From UBA1801 sp035353395 (GTDB lineage: Bacteria; Acidobacteriota; Holophagae; Holophagales; Holophagaceae), in NCBI GenBank assembly GCA_035353395.1, contig DAOPZL010000009.1:1-64000 (forward strand): a DNA stretch of 64,000 bases, written 5' to 3'. Shown one piece after another: positions 27,225 through 35,672 of the stretch (position 1 is its first letter; each line of letters starts with the position of its first letter). Position numbers and translations under genes: made by a program. The notes under the pieces were generated by a model, which was not told the origin of the DNA, ran no database searches, and was given only the letters and a program-made list of their open reading frames with translations.

Positions 27225-28061
27225 CTAGACGGACCAGGTCCGCCAGAGAGGGTGGGTTTCGGACAGCTCCTGCCTTGCCGCGTCCCGTTCCGCGGGCGAG
27301 GGGAACCGGGCCGCCCAGCAGCTTCCGGAGCCGCAGAGCAGGGGCTCTCCCCCCGCGTCCAGGAGCGCACGGCGCACCTCGGCCAGGGGCGGGCAGACCC
27401 AGATGGCCGCGCCGGTGAGGTCGTTGCGCCAGGGGGGGGCCGCCCCTGCAGGCAGGCTGGGACAGGGTTCGGGGAAGGGGTAGCCCACGCTCGCGATCGC
27501 CCGGTAGACCGAGGGGGTGCCGACGTGGAGTCCTGGATGCACGATCAGGATGGGCTCCAGGGGAATGGGCCGGAGCGGGAAGACCCGTTCTCCCCGGCCC
27601 AGGCCCAGCGTGGTTCCGCCGAGCAGGAAGAGGGGGACGTCGCTGCCCAGGGTCGAGGCCAGGTCCAGCAGCTTTCGGGCGGGCAGCCCCAGCCCGAAAA
27701 GCTCGTTGCCCAGCCCCAGGGCCGCCGCTGCGTCGCTGCTCCCTCCGCCGAGCCCCGCCCCGTGCGGGATACGTTTCTCGAGGTGCAGGCGGGCCGGAAG
27801 AGGGCGGCCCGCCGCCTGCTCCAGCAGCCGCCAGGCCCGCAGGACCAGGTTGCCCTCGTCGACCACGAGGCCCTCGGCGGTGGGGCCGGAAAGCGCCAGG
27901 CTGAGCGCGTCAGCCGGTTCACCTTCCAGGATGTCCGTGAGTCCGGGAACCCCGTCCAGGACGGTGGTCACCAGTTCCAGGTCGTGGAATCCGTCCGGGC
28001 GCCTGCCAAGCACGGAGAGGAAGCGGTTGAACTTGGCGGGGGCGGACCTGATCATGGGCAC
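27225..28061 (-). CDS. ispE: 4-(cytidine 5'-diphospho)-2-C-methyl-D-erythritol kinase
   Basis: 278 residues; GTG start at 28061 with aagggg 8 bases before it (ATG at 28055 possible). GHMP kinase of the MEP isoprenoid pathway: PAKFNRFLSVLGRRPDGFHDL at the N-terminus, the ATP loop PHGAGLGGGSSDAAAAL (about 95-111) and LGSDVPLFLLGGTTLGLGRGE with the catalytic Asp. The C-terminal CGSGSCWAARFP is the third GHMP motif in modified form. Length is normal (270-300). Sits 33 bases downstream of map on the same strand. Confidence 0.93.
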   Translation of the reverse strand: MPMIRSAPAKFNRFLSVLGRRPDGFHDLELVTTVLDGVPGLTDILEGEPADALSLALSGPTAEGLVVDEGNLVLRAWRLLEQAAGRPLPARLHLEKRIPHGAGLGGGSSDAAAALGLGNELFGLGLPARKLLDLASTLGSDVPLFLLGGTTLGLGRGERVFPLRPIPLEPILIVHPGLHVGTPSVYRAIASVGYPFPEPCPSLPAGAAPPWRNDLTGAAIWVCPPLAEVRRALLDAGGEPLLCGSGSCWAARFPSPAERDAARQELSETHPLWRTWSV

Positions 28062-28094
28062 CCAGATTACCCCTTCAAGGGTTCCGGGCGGAAG

Positions 28095-28883
28095 CTAGAG
28101 GCCGTCCTCCAGTTCGAACTCGGGATCGGGGCGGCTCAGGATGTCCGGGCCGTCCTTGGTGATGGCCACGGTGTGTTCGAACTGGGCGCTCAGCTGGCCG
28201 TCGGCGGTGCGCACGGTCCATCCGTCCGGTTCCACCAGGCATTTGTGGGAGCCGATGTTCAGGATGGGCTCGATGGTGATCGTCATGCCCACCTCCATGC
28301 GGAAGCCCGTGCCGGGGCGCTGGTCCGCGAAGACCACCTGCGGGTCCTCGTGGAGGTCCCGCCCCAGGCCGTGCCCGATGTATTCGCGGACCACGGAGTA
28401 GCCGCGCTCCTCGGAGAATCGCTGGACGGCCGAGGCCATGTCGCCGAGGCGGTAGCCCACCCGGCAGTACTCGATGCCCAGGTACATCGCCAGCTGGCAG
28501 GTCGTGAGCAGGTCCCTGGCCTGCTCGCTGATCTTCCCGACGCCCACGGTGAGGCAGGTGTCCCCGTGGTAGCCGTCCAGCTTCGCGCCGCAGTCGATGG
28601 CGATGATGTCGCCCTCCCGCAGGGCATAGTGGTTCGGGATGCCGTGCACCACCCGGTCGTTGACGGAGGTGCAGAGGGTGCCCGGGAAGCCCCGGTAGCC
28701 CTTGAAGTTCGGCGTGCCCCCGTTCTTGCGGATGTAGGTCTCGGCCAGCTTGTCAAGCTCCAGGAGGGTGACCCCGGGCCTGGCGGCCCGGGCGGCGACC
28801 CGGAGCGCGTTGGCCGTGAGACGGCCGGCTTCCCGGAGCTTCTCGATCTCCCGGCGGCTCTTGTATCGGATCAGTTCGCGCAT
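28095..28883 (-). CDS. map: Methionine aminopeptidase, type I
   Basis: 262 residues. Removes the initiator Met from nascent proteins with a di-metal site. All ligand regions are present: IAIDCGAKLDGYHGDTCLTVG (two Asp), YIGHGLGRDLHEDPQV (His), TITIEPIL (Glu) and AQFEHTVAIT (Glu), plus SVNDRVVHGIP with the substrate His. There is no N-terminal zinc-finger extension, so it is type Ia. Start ATG at 28883; the ribosome site is weak. Divergent from the hypothetical gene at 28.9 kb with about 30 bases between. Confidence 0.96.
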   Translation of the reverse strand: MRELIRYKSRREIEKLREAGRLTANALRVAARAARPGVTLLELDKLAETYIRKNGGTPNFKGYRGFPGTLCTSVNDRVVHGIPNHYALREGDIIAIDCGAKLDGYHGDTCLTVGVGKISEQARDLLTTCQLAMYLGIEYCRVGYRLGDMASAVQRFSEERGYSVVREYIGHGLGRDLHEDPQVVFADQRPGTGFRMEVGMTITIEPILNIGSHKCLVEPDGWTVRTADGQLSAQFEHTVAITKDGPDILSRPDPEFELEDGL

Positions 28884-28912
28884 GGAATCCAGTTTACACG
28901 CTAGACTCCAGG

Positions 28913-29533
28913 GTGATGGCGTATGCGCGGGAAGAACTGGACTGGCTCGAGGCCGAGTGGGCCTACCACCTGCACGGCCGGTCCGCCTTCCTCAGCCGCG
29001 AGGACTTCGCGCAGCTCATGGTGTGGAGCGACCGGGGCGTCGCGGCGGACGCCCTCGTGGCCGCCATGGAGGCCTACTTCGAGCGGCGGGCCAGGCGGCC
29101 CAGGCCCCGGAGCTTCGTGGCGCTCTCGCACCTGGCGAAGGATGTGGACAAGATCGTGAAGCTGAGGGAGACGCTGCGCCGGGCGGAACCGGAAGGACCC
29201 CCTCCGGCGCAGGGCTGGGAGTCGGTCGAGGAGCCGCTGCGCTCGGATCCGCGGGCCCGGCGGGCCTTCGAGGCGTGGCGTCGCCTCCAGGCTGCGGCGC
29301 CCCTCCCGGATTCTCCGGGCTTCCTGGAGCACTTCGACGCGGAACGGCAGGCCCTGGGCGAGCTGGTGAAGCGCGCGGAGGAGGTCCTCGGGCCCGGCTG
29401 CGAGGACCTGGCCGGGGAGCTCCGGGGCCGTCTCCTGGAAGCCGGGCTCCAGGAGGGCAGCTTCGTGTGGAAGCGGGCCTGGGAACACCACTGGGGGCTG
29501 ATGATCCGCGCGTCCTGGCGGATCCCCTGCTGA
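28913..29533 (+). CDS. Hypothetical protein, function unknown
   Basis: 206 residues from a GTG at 28913, or 205 from the adjoining ATG at 28916. No signal peptide or membrane segment. Rich in Arg, Glu, Ala and Leu, predicted mostly helical, with many Trp and aromatic residues (LDWLEAEWAYHLHGR; WKRAWEHHWGLMIRASWRIP). Codon use matches neighbouring genes and the frame is well filled, so it is probably real. It resembles no family I can name. The position head-to-head with map and 49 bases before the flavodoxin-fold gene says little about its job. Confidence 0.65.
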   Translation: MMAYAREELDWLEAEWAYHLHGRSAFLSREDFAQLMVWSDRGVAADALVAAMEAYFERRARRPRPRSFVALSHLAKDVDKIVKLRETLRRAEPEGPPPAQGWESVEEPLRSDPRARRAFEAWRRLQAAAPLPDSPGFLEHFDAERQALGELVKRAEEVLGPGCEDLAGELRGRLLEAGLQEGSFVWKRAWEHHWGLMIRASWRIPC

Positions 29534-29582
29534 AGGGGCCAGGTATCATCCCTGCAGGGGGAACCCCCCGCGGAGGCCTCCC

Positions 29583-30191
29583 ATGCCCGTCTCGATCCTC
29601 GTCGCCAACCCGAAGCCCGGGAGCTTCTGCCACGCCATCGCCGCCGCCGCGGCCGGCGCCTGCCGGGGCCTGGGCCACGAGGTCCGCTTCCACGATCTCT
29701 ACCTGGAGGCCTTCGAGCCGGTGCTGGACGAGCAGGAACTGCGGGAACGGCGCTCCGGCAGCGCGCTGGTGGAGGACCACTGCCGGGAAGCCTCGGACGC
29801 CGATGCCTTCGTCATCGTGCACCCCAACTGGTGGGGCCAGCCTCCCGCGATCCTGAAGGGCTGGGTGGACCGGGTCCTGCGGGCGGGGGTGGCCTACCGG
29901 TTCAGCGAGGGCGATGCGGGCACCGGGGTCCCGAGGGGGCTGCTCAAGGCGCGCACGGCCATCGTCCTGAATACCGCGGATACCCCCGCGGAGCGGGAGC
30001 TGGCGATCTTCGGAGATCCCCTGGACACCCTCTGGGGCAAGTGCATCTTCGGCTACTGCGGAGTGCCCGGTTTCGTACACCACACCTACAGCGTGGTCGC
30101 GAACAGCAGTGCGGCGGAGCGGCAGGCCTGGCTCGAGCACGCGAGGACCCTGGTCCGCGGGGCCCTGGGGCCGAGACCCGCCCTACACTGA
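29583..30191 (+). CDS. NAD(P)H-dependent flavin oxidoreductase, flavodoxin fold
   Basis: 202 residues; the ATG follows ggaggcctccc. N-terminal ILVANPKPGSFCHAIA matches the flavin-phosphate loop of NQO1/KefF/MdaB-type quinone reductases, followed by HDLYLEAFEPVL, ADAFVIVHPNWWGQPPAILKGWVDRVL (the hallmark PxWWxxxPAxLKGWIDRV motif) and GVAYRF. It should reduce quinones or related acceptors by two electrons using FMN or FAD. Specific substrate unknown. Followed 24 bases later by the gamma-glutamyltransferase gene. Confidence 0.9.
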   Translation: MPVSILVANPKPGSFCHAIAAAAAGACRGLGHEVRFHDLYLEAFEPVLDEQELRERRSGSALVEDHCREASDADAFVIVHPNWWGQPPAILKGWVDRVLRAGVAYRFSEGDAGTGVPRGLLKARTAIVLNTADTPAERELAIFGDPLDTLWGKCIFGYCGVPGFVHHTYSVVANSSAAERQAWLEHARTLVRGALGPRPALH

Positions 30192-30215
30192 ACGAAGTCC
30201 GCGAAAGGAGCCGGC

Positions 30216-31877
30216 GTGACGAACACGTACAACGACTTCAGGGTCACCATGAGCGCCGCCGGGCCCGGGCAGGTTTCCTTGGCGGAGGGCAGGGGGGCCG
30301 TCGCCACCGCGGCCCGCCAGGCCTCGGAACTGGCCGTCCAGGTGCTCCAGGACGGCGGCAACGCCTTCGACGCCGCCTTCGCGACGGCGTTCTCCCTGTG
30401 CATCTACCACCCCCAGGCGGGAAACCTGGGCGGAGGGGGCTACCTGCTCTTCCAGGAGAAGGGAGGCAGGCCCCAGGCGTTCAACTACCGGGAGCAGGCG
30501 CCCATGGGCGCCCGCCGGGAGGCCTTCCTGCTTCCGGACGGCAACCCGGACCCGGACAAGACGGCATTCGGTCCCTGCTCGGTGTGCGTGCCGGGCACGG
30601 TCAAGGCCTTCTTCGAACTGCACGCCCGCCACGGGAAGCTGAAGGCCGCGGACCTCCTGCTGGAGGTCGCCCGGCGGGCCGAGGAGGGCGCGGTCGTCAC
30701 CCAGTACGAGGCGGACTGCCTCAACCGGCTCGCCCCCCGGCTGGCGGTATCGCCCGAGGCCCGGCGGATCTACGTGCGGGACACGCCCTACCAGGCCGGG
30801 GACGTACTGCCCAATCCCGCCCTCGCGGGCACCCTGAGGCTGCTGGCCCGGGAAGGGGAGCGGGCCTTCTACCGGGGCCGCATCGCCGAGCAGATCGCCG
30901 CCGACCTGGGGGCCCACGGCGGGTTCCTGTCCGAACGGGACCTGGCGGACTATGCCATCCGGGAGGTGGAGCCCCTTTCCGCCGAGATCGCGGGAAGGCA
31001 GGTCTGGACCGTTCCCCCCGAGGGCGGCGGCGCCATGCTCCTGGAGATCCTGGAGATCCTCGACCGGGAGGCGTTCCGGCGACTGGAGTACGGCAGCCCG
31101 GAGTACTACCACTACCTGGCCCAGGCCTCCAAGCGGGCCTTCGTCGACCGCATGGACTACCTGGGGGATGTCCCCCTGGGGGAGACTTGGCGGCGCCTGC
31201 TCGCCCGGGAGAACGCCGACCGCCTGTTCGCCCTCATCGATCCGGCGAGGGACACGCCCACGGACGCCCTGGCGGGAGGGCCGAGAACCTCCGGGAAGGA
31301 CACCACCCACTTCGCAATCATCGACGCGGAGGGCAACGCCGTCTCCAATTCCTACACCATGAACCTGCGCTACGGCTCGAAGTGGGCCGTGGCGGGCGCC
31401 GGCTTCCTGCTCAACGGCAGCCTCGACTCCTTCTCCTTCGTCGAAGGCAAGGAGAACTACTTCGGCGTCATCGGGAGCGCGCCCAACCTCTTCGCGCCGG
31501 GGAAGCGGCCCGCCAGCAACATGGCCCCCGTCCTGGTGACCTCGGGCGCGGAGGTGGAGATGGTGCTGGGGACGCCCGGAGGCCCCACGATCCCGACGAC
31601 CCTGGCCAACATCCTCGTGGCCCTCCTGCTGCACGGAGTGGACCCGGAGGCGCTGGTCCGGGCCAGCCGCCTCCATCACCAGGGCTGGCCCGACGTCCTG
31701 GCCCACGAGCCCGGCTTCGACCGTCCCGGGCTGCTCGAGGCCCTGGCGGGGATGGGCTACCCCCTCAAGGACAAGCACGAGTTGATCGCCGACGTGCACG
31801 GGGTTTTCCGGAAGGGGGGGCGCTGCCTCGCCGTCAGCGACTACCGCCGGGAAGGGAAGGCCCTGGCCCTGCCGTAG
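30216..31877 (+). CDS. ggt: Gamma-glutamyltransferase, apparently without signal peptide
   Basis: 553 residues; GTG start with aaggag 5 bases upstream. An Ntn-hydrolase of the GGT family: self-cleavage before Thr363 (GKDTTHFAIIDAEGNAVSNSYT) gives two subunits. Also seen are ATAARQASELAVQVLQDGGNAFDAA, NLGGGGY, an Arg-containing NYREQAP segment, GAGFLLNG, NMAPVLV and GTPGGPTIPTT (oxyanion Gly pair). Cleaves the gamma-glutamyl bond of glutathione and related peptides. Most GGTs are exported; this one begins MTNTYNDFRVTMSAAG with no hydrophobic leader and I see no better upstream start, so it may act in the cytoplasm. Convergent with the DAHP synthase gene. Confidence 0.9.
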   Translation: MTNTYNDFRVTMSAAGPGQVSLAEGRGAVATAARQASELAVQVLQDGGNAFDAAFATAFSLCIYHPQAGNLGGGGYLLFQEKGGRPQAFNYREQAPMGARREAFLLPDGNPDPDKTAFGPCSVCVPGTVKAFFELHARHGKLKAADLLLEVARRAEEGAVVTQYEADCLNRLAPRLAVSPEARRIYVRDTPYQAGDVLPNPALAGTLRLLAREGERAFYRGRIAEQIAADLGAHGGFLSERDLADYAIREVEPLSAEIAGRQVWTVPPEGGGAMLLEILEILDREAFRRLEYGSPEYYHYLAQASKRAFVDRMDYLGDVPLGETWRRLLARENADRLFALIDPARDTPTDALAGGPRTSGKDTTHFAIIDAEGNAVSNSYTMNLRYGSKWAVAGAGFLLNGSLDSFSFVEGKENYFGVIGSAPNLFAPGKRPASNMAPVLVTSGAEVEMVLGTPGGPTIPTTLANILVALLLHGVDPEALVRASRLHHQGWPDVLAHEPGFDRPGLLEALAGMGYPLKDKHELIADVHGVFRKGGRCLAVSDYRREGKALALP

Positions 31878-31879
31878 CG

Positions 31880-32932
31880 CTACAGGATGGCCGCCAGGGC
31901 CTCGTGGCTTCCCCGCAGGAGGCGCTCCGTGGTCTCCCAGGAGATGCAGGCGTCCGTGACGGAGACCCCGTAGCGCAGTTCGGAGAGATCGCCGGGGATG
32001 GGCTGGCTGCCCTCCTCCAGGTAGCTTTCGAGCATGACGCCGACCAGGGAGCGGGTGCCGCCGATCCGCTGCTCGAGGATGCTGCGCAGGACGTCCTCCT
32101 GGCGGGCGGGCAGCTTGCCCGAGTTGGCGTGGCTGCAGTCGACCATGATCGCGGGCGGGAGCTTCGCCTGTCTGAGCTTGGCCTCGGCGGCGCGGATGCT
32201 CCCGGCGTCGAAGTTGGTCCGGGTCCTGCCTCCCCGCAGGACGACGTGCCCGTCGGGGTTCCCGGTGGTGCGCACGATGCTCGTGAAGCCGTCCTGGTCG
32301 ATGCCCAGGAAGGTGTGCGGCGCCCGCGCCGACTGCATGGCGTCCAGCGCCACCTGCAGGGAGCCGTCCGTGGAGTTCTTGTAGCCCACGGGCATGGAGA
32401 GGCCGCTGGCCAGTTCCCGGTGGGTCTGGGATTCCGTGGTCCGGGCGCCGATGGCCGCCCAGGTCACCAGGTCGTCGATGTACTGGGGCACGATGGGATC
32501 CAGGAACTCCGTGGCGGCCGGCAGGCCCATGTCCGTGACCGCCAGCAGCAGGCGCCGCGCCAGGGCCAGCCCCTTCCCGATGTCGTGGGTGTGGTCCAGG
32601 TTGGGGTCGTTGATGAGGCCCTTCCAGCCCAGGGTCGTGCGCGGCTTCTCGAAGTAGACGCGCATCACGATCTCCATCCGGTCCGCGAGGGCGCGCCGCA
32701 GGCGGGCGAGCCTCCCGGCGTAGTCCAGGGCCCCCTCGAGGTCGTGGATGGAGCAGGGGCCCACCACGACGAGCAGGCGCGGGTCCTCCCCCCGGAGGAT
32801 CCGGATGACGGCCTCGCGGTTCCGGGCCACCTGTTCGCGGGCGGTCCGGGGAATGGGGAGTTCCCGCTTCAGCACCCTCGGCGCCGGCAGGCGGGTGAAG
32901 CCGATGACGTGGAGGTCCTGGATCTTGATCAT
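31880..32932 (-). CDS. 3-deoxy-7-phosphoheptulonate synthase, class I (AroG/F/H type)
   Basis: 350 residues from the ATG at 32932; upstream in-frame codons are not family-like. Condenses PEP and erythrose 4-phosphate in the first shikimate step. Typical segments: LLVVVGPCSIHD, MRVYFEKPRTTLGWKGLINDP, PAATEFLDP, GARTTESQTHRELASGLSMPVGYKN, LRGGRTRTNFD, IMVDCSHANSGK (metal Cys/His region), GVMLESYLEEG and GVSVTDACISW. This is the E. coli-like type, feedback-inhibited by an aromatic amino acid; which one cannot be told. Divergent from an Lrp/AsnC regulator across 124 bases. Confidence 0.95.
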   Translation of the reverse strand: MIKIQDLHVIGFTRLPAPRVLKRELPIPRTAREQVARNREAVIRILRGEDPRLLVVVGPCSIHDLEGALDYAGRLARLRRALADRMEIVMRVYFEKPRTTLGWKGLINDPNLDHTHDIGKGLALARRLLLAVTDMGLPAATEFLDPIVPQYIDDLVTWAAIGARTTESQTHRELASGLSMPVGYKNSTDGSLQVALDAMQSARAPHTFLGIDQDGFTSIVRTTGNPDGHVVLRGGRTRTNFDAGSIRAAEAKLRQAKLPPAIMVDCSHANSGKLPARQEDVLRSILEQRIGGTRSLVGVMLESYLEEGSQPIPGDLSELRYGVSVTDACISWETTERLLRGSHEALAAIL

Positions 32933-33056
32933 GGGACCGCATTCTATCTGCCCGGGAGCCGCCGAGGCCGCGGGAATGACCGGATAAGAATTTTTCATCG
33001 CGAGGACGCCTGACCCTGGCCGCATTCCTCGTACATTAGGAGCCGAGGGTAGGTCC

Positions 33057-33536
33057 ATGGCCGGCACGAAGCTCGATCCCATCAATCTGAGGATTCTCGA
33101 GGCGCTGCAGTGCCATGGACGGATCACCAACCAGGAGCTGGCGGAGCAGGTGGCCTTGTCCCCCAGCGCGTGCCTGGCCCGGGTCCGGAAGCTCGAGGCC
33201 GACGGGATCATTCCCCGCTACCTGGCCGACCTGGCCCTGGACAAGATCGGCCACATCCTGGAGGCCTTCATCGAGGTGACCCTCGAGAACCACAGCAGTC
33301 CCGAGGTGGCGCGGTTCCTGAAGCTCGTGGAGGAGCACCCGCACATGGTCTCCTGCCACCGCGTGAGCGGGCACTACGACTATCTGCTCTACGTCGTCGC
33401 CCAGGACATGCCCCAGCTCCGGCAGGTCGCCGATGCCCTCCTGGAGGACGGCCTGGGGGTGGCCAAGATCGCCACCATCCCGATCCTGGACCGGATCAAG
33501 GCGTTCCCCGGCTATCCGCTGCGGAGGCTGTTCTGA
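33057..33536 (+). CDS. Lrp/AsnC-family transcriptional regulator
   Basis: 159 residues; the ATG follows aggagccgagggtaggtcc. N-terminal HTH (about 6-55: LDPINLRILEALQCHGRITNQELAEQVALSPSACLARVRKLEADGII) and C-terminal RAM ligand domain (about 70-150: EAFIEVTLENHS..FLKLVEEHPHMVSCHRVSGHYDYLLYVVAQDM). It should bind DNA as an octamer-forming dimer and respond to an amino acid. Divergence from DAHP synthase suggests control of that gene or of itself. A weak CTGACC/TACATT pair (33010-33015 and 33032-33037, spacer 16) is a possible promoter. A second, unrelated-context AsnC gene lies at 42.8 kb. Confidence 0.92.
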   Translation: MAGTKLDPINLRILEALQCHGRITNQELAEQVALSPSACLARVRKLEADGIIPRYLADLALDKIGHILEAFIEVTLENHSSPEVARFLKLVEEHPHMVSCHRVSGHYDYLLYVVAQDMPQLRQVADALLEDGLGVAKIATIPILDRIKAFPGYPLRRLF

Positions 33537-33542
33537 CCGGAT

Positions 33543-33560
33543 CCGCAGGTCCTGCGGTTT
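33543..33560 (+). terminator. Possible weak terminator after the Lrp gene
   Basis: Six-base stem CCGCAG (33543-33548) and CTGCGG (33552-33557) with a 3-base loop, followed by only three T. It begins 6 bases after the Lrp/AsnC stop. Short stem and short T run make this uncertain. Confidence 0.35.
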
Positions 33561-33665
33561 GCCCTGGACATCCACGCCGATTCTGCCCATGCTCCCCTGG
33601 GCTTCCCCAGCATTTGCCGGGCCCCTTCCCCCAGACTGTCCGTGCGTCCTGAACGGGAGACACCC

Positions 33666-34898
33666 ATGAACTGCGCACCCTATCCCATCGATCTGGTCCG
33701 CCAGATGTTCCCTGCCCTCCGGAGGACCTACCAAGGCAAGCCCGTGGCCTATTTCGACGGTCCCGGCGGCTCCCAGGTGGTGGGCACCTGCATCCAGGCC
33801 ATGGCGGACTACATGCGGAGGGGCGGCGCGAACGTCCACGGCGTCTTCGCGTCGAGCGTCGAGACCGACGCGTACATCCACGAAGCCAGGTGCGCCATGG
33901 CGGACCTGCTCCACGCGGAGCCGGGCGAGATCGCCTTCGGCGCCAACGCCACCACCCTCCTCTTCCACGCGGCCCGGGCCCTGGGCCGGGACTGGAAGGC
34001 CGGCGACGAGATCGTCGTGACGGAGCTGGACCATCGTGGGAACGTGGACCCCTGGGTCACCCTCGCCGCGGACAAGGGCGTGACCGTCCGCTGGATCAAG
34101 GTGGACCGGGAGACCCTCACCCTGGATCTCTCCGGACTGGACGGCCTCATCGGCGCGAAGACCCGCCTGGTGGCGGTGGGGCTGGCCTCCAACGCCGTGG
34201 GCACCATCAACGATGTGGCGCGGATCGTCGCGAAGGCGAAGCAGGTCGGGGCCCTGGTGGCCGTGGACGCCGTCCAGGCGGTGCCGCACATCTCCGTGGA
34301 CTTCAAGGCCCTCGGCGCGGACATCCTGTCCTGCTCGGCCTACAAGTTCTTCGGACCGCACCTCGGCGTCCTGGCCATCCGGTCGGAGCTGTTCGAGAAA
34401 CTCCCGGTCTACAAGCTGGTCCCCGCGCCCGAGGAAGCGCCGGAAAGGCTCGAGACGGGCACCCTGAACCACGAGGGCCTGGCGGGCATCCAGCCCGCCG
34501 TGGAGTTCATCGCGAGCCTGGGCGGGGGGAGCACGCGCCGGGAACGGATCGTGTCCGGCTACGCGCGCATGGAGGCCCACGAGAACCGCCTGGCCGAGAA
34601 GATCCGTGCGGCCCTGTCGGGCCTGCCCAGGGTCCGGCTCTTCCAGGCTCCCCCCTCCGTGCGCAAGACGCCCACCGTGGCCTTGACCGTCGCGGGCCTG
34701 GCGCCCGTGGACGTCTGTCGACAGGTCATCGAGGAATCGTCCGTGTTCGTCGCGGACGGGGACTTCTACGCCTGGACCCTGGCGGAGGTCCTGGGCCTCC
34801 ATCCGACGGGCGGATGGGTGCGCGCCGGCCTTTCCCCTTACAACAGCGAGGAGGAAGTGGACCGCTTCATCGAGGCCATGCGGCGCGTGGCGGGATGA
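33666..34898 (+). CDS. Cysteine-desulfurase-like PLP enzyme lacking the catalytic Cys
   Basis: 410 residues; the ATG at 33666 is preceded by gggagacaccc (a GTG at 33642 is less likely). Class V aminotransferase fold: FDGPGGSQVV, GANATTLLFHAAR, TELDHRGNVDPW, VDAVQAVPHISVDFKALGADI and the PLP Lys in SAYKFFGPHLG (about Lys227). The loop that in SufS/NifS carries the reactive Cys (RxGHHCA) reads VADGDFYAWTL, with no Cys. This matches the VC1184-type cysteine desulfurase-like proteins, whose reaction is not settled. Its stop codon abuts the stop of the isochorismatase gene on the other strand. Confidence 0.87.
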   Translation: MNCAPYPIDLVRQMFPALRRTYQGKPVAYFDGPGGSQVVGTCIQAMADYMRRGGANVHGVFASSVETDAYIHEARCAMADLLHAEPGEIAFGANATTLLFHAARALGRDWKAGDEIVVTELDHRGNVDPWVTLAADKGVTVRWIKVDRETLTLDLSGLDGLIGAKTRLVAVGLASNAVGTINDVARIVAKAKQVGALVAVDAVQAVPHISVDFKALGADILSCSAYKFFGPHLGVLAIRSELFEKLPVYKLVPAPEEAPERLETGTLNHEGLAGIQPAVEFIASLGGGSTRRERIVSGYARMEAHENRLAEKIRAALSGLPRVRLFQAPPSVRKTPTVALTVAGLAPVDVCRQVIEESSVFVADGDFYAWTLAEVLGLHPTGGWVRAGLSPYNSEEEVDRFIEAMRRVAG

Positions 34899-35456
34899 TC
34901 AGAGCAGCTCGGCGCCCTTGACGACCTTCGCGTAGGAGCCCGACAGGGCCGCCAGGAAGGACGCCTGGACGAGGTCCGGGGGGACGCGGGTCCCCTCGAA
35001 GTCCTGCGCGGGCGCCGCGCAGGCGTCGGACGCCACCGTGCACTCGAAGCCCAGGTCGAAGGCGGCCCGGGCCGTGGCGTCGACGCACATGTGGGTCATC
35101 ATGCCCGCCAGCACGAGCCGCTTCGCACCGAGCCCCTGCAGGATCCCGAGGAGGCCGGTCTCCCGGAACGAGTTCGGGAAGTGCTTGACCACGACGGCCT
35201 CACCCTCGGCCGGGCGGACGAGGGCATGGATCTCCGCCCCGGGCGTGTCCGGCAGGAAGAAGGTGGATCCGGGCCGCGTGGCGAGGTGCTGGACGTGCAC
35301 GACGGGCTGTTTCCGGCGGCGGAAGGCCTTGAGCAGCCGGGCGGCGGTCTGCGCCGCCGGCGTGCTTCCGGGGACTTCGTAGCGGCCGCCCGGGAAGTAG
35401 TCGTTCTGGATATCGATGAGGACCAGGGCCTCGCGGTTGGCGTCCTGTTCAGGCAT
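34899..35456 (-). CDS. Isochorismatase-fold cysteine hydrolase
   Basis: 185 residues from the ATG at 35456 (aggag 5 bases upstream). The catalytic triad is intact: Asp15 in VLIDIQNDYF, Lys91 in VVVKHFPNSF and Cys124 in GMMTHMCVDATARAAFDLGF. The family hydrolyses amides such as nicotinamide, N-carbamoyl compounds or others; EIHALVRPAEGE with FFLPDTPGAEIH is typical of the general YecD/YcaC-like group rather than nicotinamidase, but the substrate is unknown. Confidence 0.9.
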   Translation of the reverse strand: MPEQDANREALVLIDIQNDYFPGGRYEVPGSTPAAQTAARLLKAFRRRKQPVVHVQHLATRPGSTFFLPDTPGAEIHALVRPAEGEAVVVKHFPNSFRETGLLGILQGLGAKRLVLAGMMTHMCVDATARAAFDLGFECTVASDACAAPAQDFEGTRVPPDLVQASFLAALSGSYAKVVKGAELL

Positions 35457-35603
35457 GGGATCTCCTCGGCACCGACCCAGCTTACTCCGGCCCCGGCCGT
35501 CCAGGACTGCATCCGGGACCCTCGCTTCCCTCTTCCCTTCGAGGGCGGAATCTCCTAGAATATGATTCAATAATTCAAACCGAATGATTTTATCAATCGT
35601 TGT

Positions 35604-35624
35604 TTATATAAATATTTATATAAT
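35604..35624 (+). promoter_or_regulatory. 20-bp perfect AT palindrome overlapping a -10 box, upstream of vgrG
   Basis: Bases 35604-35623 form a perfect palindrome with half-sites ttatataaat and atttatataa. The consensus -10 hexamer TATAAT lies at 35619-35624, about 50 bases before the vgrG ATG at 35673. No good -35 box is at the right spacing, so transcription may need an activator, or the palindrome may be an operator. The surrounding 110 bases (35558-35668) are strongly AT-rich in a GC-rich chromosome. Confidence 0.5.
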
Positions 35625-35672
35625 AAATGTTAAAAAATATACACTAATTACTTGATCATGAGGAATCTTGCC

